Assembly: GCF_001667735.1 (NCBI RefSeq)
Contig: NZ_LZJN01000169.1
Coordinates: forward strand, 1-63,052
DNA from: Mycobacterium sp. E183
Lineage (GTDB): Bacteria > Actinomycetota > Actinomycetes > Mycobacteriales > Mycobacteriaceae
DNA length: 63,052 nt
Direction: 5' to 3'
Shown: positions 60,240-63,052 of the stretch, piece after piece
How the letters are laid out: the number at the start of each line of letters is the position of its first letter
Position numbering within the stretch: the first letter of the stretch is position 1
Position numbers and translations under genes: made by a program
Notes under the pieces: model-generated
Seen by the model: only the letters and a program-made list of their open reading frames with translations
Told to the model about the DNA's origin: nothing
The model's database searches: none

Positions 60240-60632
60240 TCACTCCGTCGTCTGGGTGATGTCCGGCGCCGCGTTCTCGTCGACGACCTCATACAGCGAC
60301 TCACCGTCCTCGGGCGCTCCGTCGATCTGGCCCCGATGAGCGCGTCCGGGCGGACCGTCGGTCGGCACGCCCGCGCCCGGCATGTCGGGCGAGACGTCGG
60401 GTTCCTCCTCGGCGAGCCGGGCGTCCAGGGATTCCCCCTCGCGCTCTTCCCGCGCCGTCATGCCGAAGCGGTTGGCCTCGCTCCAGTCCTCGGGAGGGTC
60501 GACCACGATGTCACCGTCGTCGTTGTGGAGTTCGTCGGAGTCGGTGCCTTCGCTCGCGTTCAGGGTGTCGCCGGGCCCGCCCTCCTCGGGGAAGTCCGCG
60601 GGGTCGACCTCGGCTTGCGGGTTTTCGCTCAT
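60240..60632 (-). CDS. DUF5709-type acidic protein
   Basis: 130 residues, very acidic (many Asp/Glu) and Pro-rich, with little predicted hydrophobic core: DPADFPEEGGPGDTLNASEG, then DIVVDPPEDWSEANRFGMTA and EREGESLDARLAEEEPDV. Such sequences are common in actinobacteria as DUF5709 and are probably disordered. Function is unknown. It stands between the TetR and the GNAT gene, 37 bases after the latter's stop on the same strand. Confidence 0.75.
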   Translation of the reverse strand: MSENPQAEVDPADFPEEGGPGDTLNASEGTDSDELHNDDGDIVVDPPEDWSEANRFGMTAREEREGESLDARLAEEEPDVSPDMPGAGVPTDGPPGRAHRGQIDGAPEDGESLYEVVDENAAPDITQTTE

Positions 60633-60669
60633 GCGGGATCGGTTGCCCGCCGGGTAGGGGGGCTAAACG

Positions 60670-61302
60670 CTACCGCGGCGTGCGCCACATCGCCCACATG
60701 GTGGGACCACCGTCGGGCAACACCAACTCGCGGGTCACCGTGAAACCGAAACGTTCGTAGTACGGCACGTTTTCGGGCTTGCTCGATTCGAGATACGCCG
60801 GACAGTATTCGGCGTCGCAGCGGTCAAGCCGGGACCGCATCAGGGCCTGGCCGAAGCCTTGGCCGCGGACGGACGGGTCGCTCCCGATGGCGGCCAGATA
60901 CCAGTGCGGCTCTTCGGGATGCGTGCGCTTCATCAATTCCTGCACGCCGCGGGCCCTCGTCGCGCGCATGCCGAAGACGCGCAGGAAAGTCGGGGTCATC
61001 GCCAGTTCGCCCAGGCGCGTCTCCCGCCAACGGTTGGGCGGATCCCAGAGTGCCGCCGCGCCGATGCCCGGGCCGTCGCAGGCCACCTCGACGCCGCCAC
61101 AGCCCAGATGGTGGTGTCGCGTCATCGTGCCGAAGACCCGGTGCAAGTTCGCGGTGCGCGCCCTGTCGGCGGGCAGCAGCCAGGTCATCACCGGGTCGTC
61201 GTAGAAGGCACGCGCCAGGGTGCGCGACAGTTCGCGGACATCGGCCTTCCGCGCCGGGCGCGCCTGGGGGGTCACCCGAGTCAGGTTAGCGGTTACCCGC
61301 AT
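60670..61302 (-). CDS. GNAT family N-acetyltransferase (Rv0133-like)
   Basis: 210 residues. The acetyl-CoA binding motif A is HWYLAAIGSDPSVRGQGFGQ (R-x-x-G-x-G/A), followed by YLESSKPENVPYYERFGFTV (motif B). The start is ATG 61302 or ATG 61314; codon and family length do not decide. It transfers an acetyl group to an amine, of which the identity is unknown. It is divergent from fgd2 across about 40 bases, as Rv0133 is from Rv0132c. Confidence 0.85.
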   Translation of the reverse strand: MRVTANLTRVTPQARPARKADVRELSRTLARAFYDDPVMTWLLPADRARTANLHRVFGTMTRHHHLGCGGVEVACDGPGIGAAALWDPPNRWRETRLGELAMTPTFLRVFGMRATRARGVQELMKRTHPEEPHWYLAAIGSDPSVRGQGFGQALMRSRLDRCDAEYCPAYLESSKPENVPYYERFGFTVTRELVLPDGGPTMWAMWRTPR

Positions 61303-61341
61303 CCGGGGTGTCATCGCAGAACCGGTGGGTACGTTGTTTCG

Positions 61342-62439
61342 ATGACCGGCGTTTCGCGTCGCGCATTCGGGCGGGCGGCCGCCGGTGCGGGCATGCTCGG
61401 CGCCGCCGGGCTCGGTGCCGGCTGCGGGCGGCCGGGCACCGACCACGCCGCGCCCGGTTCCCCACCACCGCCCGCGGCCAGGCCGGTGGGTCTGGTGCTC
61501 TCGCACGAGCAGTTCCGCACCGAACAACTCGTGGCGCAGGCCCAGGCGGCCGAACAGGCCGGTTTTGCCCACGTCTGGGCCAGCGACCACATCCAGCCAT
61601 GGCAGGACAACGAGGGCCATTCGATGTTCCCGTGGTTGACCCTGGCGCTGGTCGGCAATGCCACCAACCGCGTCTCGTTCGGTACCGGCGTGACCTGCCC
61701 CACCTACCGCTACCACCCGGCCGCGGTGGCCCAGGCCTTTGCCTCGCTGGCCATCCTGTATCCCGGACGGGTGTTCCTGGGAGTCGGGACCGGGGAACGG
61801 CTGAACGAACAGGCGAGCACCAACGCGTTCGGCAACTACACCGAGCGCCACGACCGGCTGGTTGAAGCGATCAGCCTGATCCGACAGTTGTGGAGCGGAT
61901 CACGAATCTCGTTCGCCGGTCGGTACTTTCAGACCAACGCGTTGAAGCTTTACGACACGCCCGCCAGCCCCACGCCGATCTTCGTGGCGGCCAGCGGGCC
62001 CAAGAGTGCGACGATGGCCGGCCAATACGGCGACGGTTGGATCGGTCAGGCACGCGACGTCACGAATCCGGCGCTGCTGGCGGCGTTCGGCGCCGGCGCG
62101 CGCGCCGCAGGCCGCGACCCGGGCGGCATGGGCAAGCGGGCCGAGCTGTTCGCCGTCGTCGGCGACGCCGCAGAGGCCGCCGCCGCGGCAAATCTGTGGC
62201 GCTTCACCGCCGGCGCCGTCGACCAGCCGAATCCGGTCGAAATCCAGCGCGCCGCGCAGGCCAACCCCATCGACAAGGTGCTGGCGAACTGGACGGTCGG
62301 AACCGACGCGACACCCCACGTCAAGGCGGTGCAGGCGATCCTGGACGCGGGCGCCGTCCCGTTTTTGCACTTCCCGCAGGGCAATCCGCTGACGGCCATC
62401 GAGTTCTACCGCACCAACGTCTTGCCGAAGTTGCGCTAG
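61342..62439 (+). CDS. fgd2: F420-dependent hydroxymycolate dehydrogenase Fgd2
   Basis: 365-residue LLM/F420 enzyme with an N-terminal twin-arginine signal (SRRAFGRAA) and hydrophobic stretch to GLGAGCG. The barrel has VGLVLSHEQFRTEQLVAQAQ, FAHVWASDHIQPWQDNEGHS and FGTGVTCPTYRYHPAAVAQA, nearly identical to the M. tuberculosis Rv0132c product as I recall. That enzyme converts hydroxymycolic to ketomycolic acids outside the cytoplasm with coenzyme F420. The Cys at the end of the signal lacks a proper lipobox Leu at -3, so lipid attachment is doubtful. Confidence 0.9.
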   Translation: MTGVSRRAFGRAAAGAGMLGAAGLGAGCGRPGTDHAAPGSPPPPAARPVGLVLSHEQFRTEQLVAQAQAAEQAGFAHVWASDHIQPWQDNEGHSMFPWLTLALVGNATNRVSFGTGVTCPTYRYHPAAVAQAFASLAILYPGRVFLGVGTGERLNEQASTNAFGNYTERHDRLVEAISLIRQLWSGSRISFAGRYFQTNALKLYDTPASPTPIFVAASGPKSATMAGQYGDGWIGQARDVTNPALLAAFGAGARAAGRDPGGMGKRAELFAVVGDAAEAAAAANLWRFTAGAVDQPNPVEIQRAAQANPIDKVLANWTVGTDATPHVKAVQAILDAGAVPFLHFPQGNPLTAIEFYRTNVLPKLR

Positions 62440-62603
62440 TCCGACGTGGGACGGGCCTCGGGCTGAATGTAGACGGCGCGCACCGCGCGCAGCTCTCTCC
62501 CCCACCATCACTCGAAATTCGCCGCGGGCCAGCGCGTTTCAATGCCGTCGCCCCGGGTATCCGCAGGCCACTTCGAGTCATCAGCCCAACTGGAAGGCAA
62601 GGC

Positions 62604-63052
62604 ATGGACGCAATCACTTTTCTTCGCCAGGACCACAAAAGCGTGCTCGGATTGTTCGAGACGCTCGACGGGGCGCCGTCGGGTTCGGGCGCCGAAGCGA
62701 GCGGCCTGGAGACCTTCGTGAACAATCTCATCATCGCGGAGTCCCAGCACGAAGCCATTGAGGAACAATTGTTTTGGCCGGCGGTGCGCGATGCGATCGG
62801 CGACGGAATCGTCGACAAGGCGATCGAGCAGGAGCAGGCCGGCAAGCAACTCTTGCAGCGGCTCGAGGACGGCAAGCCCGGCGAACCGGACTATCACGAA
62901 GCGCTGCAGGAGTTCGTCAAGGCCGGCCGCGAACACATCGCCTACGAGCAGGACGTGGTGTGGCCGCAGGTCGAGTTGGCGATCAGCCGCGAAGATCTGG
63001 AGAAGATCGGCGAAAAGCTGGAGCAGGCAAAGAAAATGGCCCCCACCCGCCC
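62604..63052 (+). CDS. hemerythrin HHE domain protein, cut by right edge
   Basis: 149 residues visible, C-terminus missing. The HHE cation-binding pattern of a four-helix bundle is clear: DAITFLRQDHKSVLGLFETL, ESQHEAIEEQLFWPAV and YHEALQEFVKAGREHIAYEQ followed by DVVWPQVE. The His and Glu residues bind a di-iron site for O2, NO or peroxide sensing. Mycobacterial relatives respond to oxidative or nitrosative stress. The start ATG 62604 has GGAAGGCAAGG upstream. It is separated from fgd2 by 164 bases. Confidence 0.85.
   Translation, partial: MDAITFLRQDHKSVLGLFETLDGAPSGSGAEASGLETFVNNLIIAESQHEAIEEQLFWPAVRDAIGDGIVDKAIEQEQAGKQLLQRLEDGKPGEPDYHEALQEFVKAGREHIAYEQDVVWPQVELAISREDLEKIGEKLEQAKKMAPTR

Overview
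The window is high-GC, densely packed DNA from a Mycobacterium, most likely a slow grower close to the M. avium/M. intracellulare group. The evidence is gene content and order. Roughly 26.9-62.4 kb, plus a FAD oxidoreductase at 19.6-21.0 kb, follows the M. tuberculosis block Rv0132c-Rv0161 in reverse orientation: fgd2, GNAT (Rv0133), ephF, TetR (Rv0135c), cyp138, msrA, Rv0138-Rv0142, ClC (Rv0143c), TetR and SAM methyltransferases (Rv0144-Rv0146), aldehyde dehydrogenase (Rv0147), SDR (Rv0148), ptpB, fadE2, pntAa/pntAb/pntB, Rv0157A, Rv0158 and Rv0161. These names rest on protein resemblance from memory, not on a database search.

Region 1 (1-19.3 kb) is an accessory catabolic island. A six-gene, translationally coupled minus-strand operon (unknown protein, NIPSNAP-like protein, cytochrome P450, zinc alcohol dehydrogenase, HpcH/HpaI aldolase, SnoaL-like protein) sits beside a CaiB/BaiF CoA-transferase. 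Two further units carry acyl-CoA dehydrogenase, F420-type LLM oxidoreductase and thioesterase, and SRPBCC, SMP-30 lactonase, thioesterase and TetR. Three promoters in this island carry the same motif, TGACACTT-N9-TTTGTAAAG, so the units look like one regulon for an unidentified substrate. Between them lie a TetR/hydrolase/mycothiol-enzyme set, a LuxR remnant, a benzoylformate-decarboxylase-like enzyme and a ZIP metal transporter.

Region 2 (19.3-27.5 kb) holds the FAD oxidoreductase, DNA glycosylase Tag, a probable electrophile-response set (aldo/keto reductase, isochorismatase-like hydrolase, NemR-like TetR) with matching operators, an SDR/DapB-like pair, an alpha/beta hydrolase and the Rv0158-like TetR.

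Region 3 (27.6-49.6 kb) is the conserved block: proton-translocating transhydrogenase, fadE2, the phosphatase ptpB, SDR and aldehyde dehydrogenase, three tandem SAM methyltransferases with a TetR, pirin, a ClC channel with regulatory domains, Dps, an AlkA-like glycosylase, small NTF2/DUF427 proteins, msrA and cyp138. PE/PPE genes found at the matching places in M. tuberculosis are absent.

Region 4 (49.7-63.0 kb) continues the conserved block (TetR, ephF, GNAT, fgd2). An insertion of about 8 kb carries a sulfotransferase, TetR/DUF1214, LLM/SRPBCC and a fatty-acid desaturase-reductase pair under a divergent DesT/FabR-type TetR whose palindromes cover both start codons. A hemerythrin-like gene runs off the right edge.

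TetR regulators with visible palindromic operators are the dominant theme. I saw no tRNA, rRNA, CRISPR array, insertion sequence or prophage gene.
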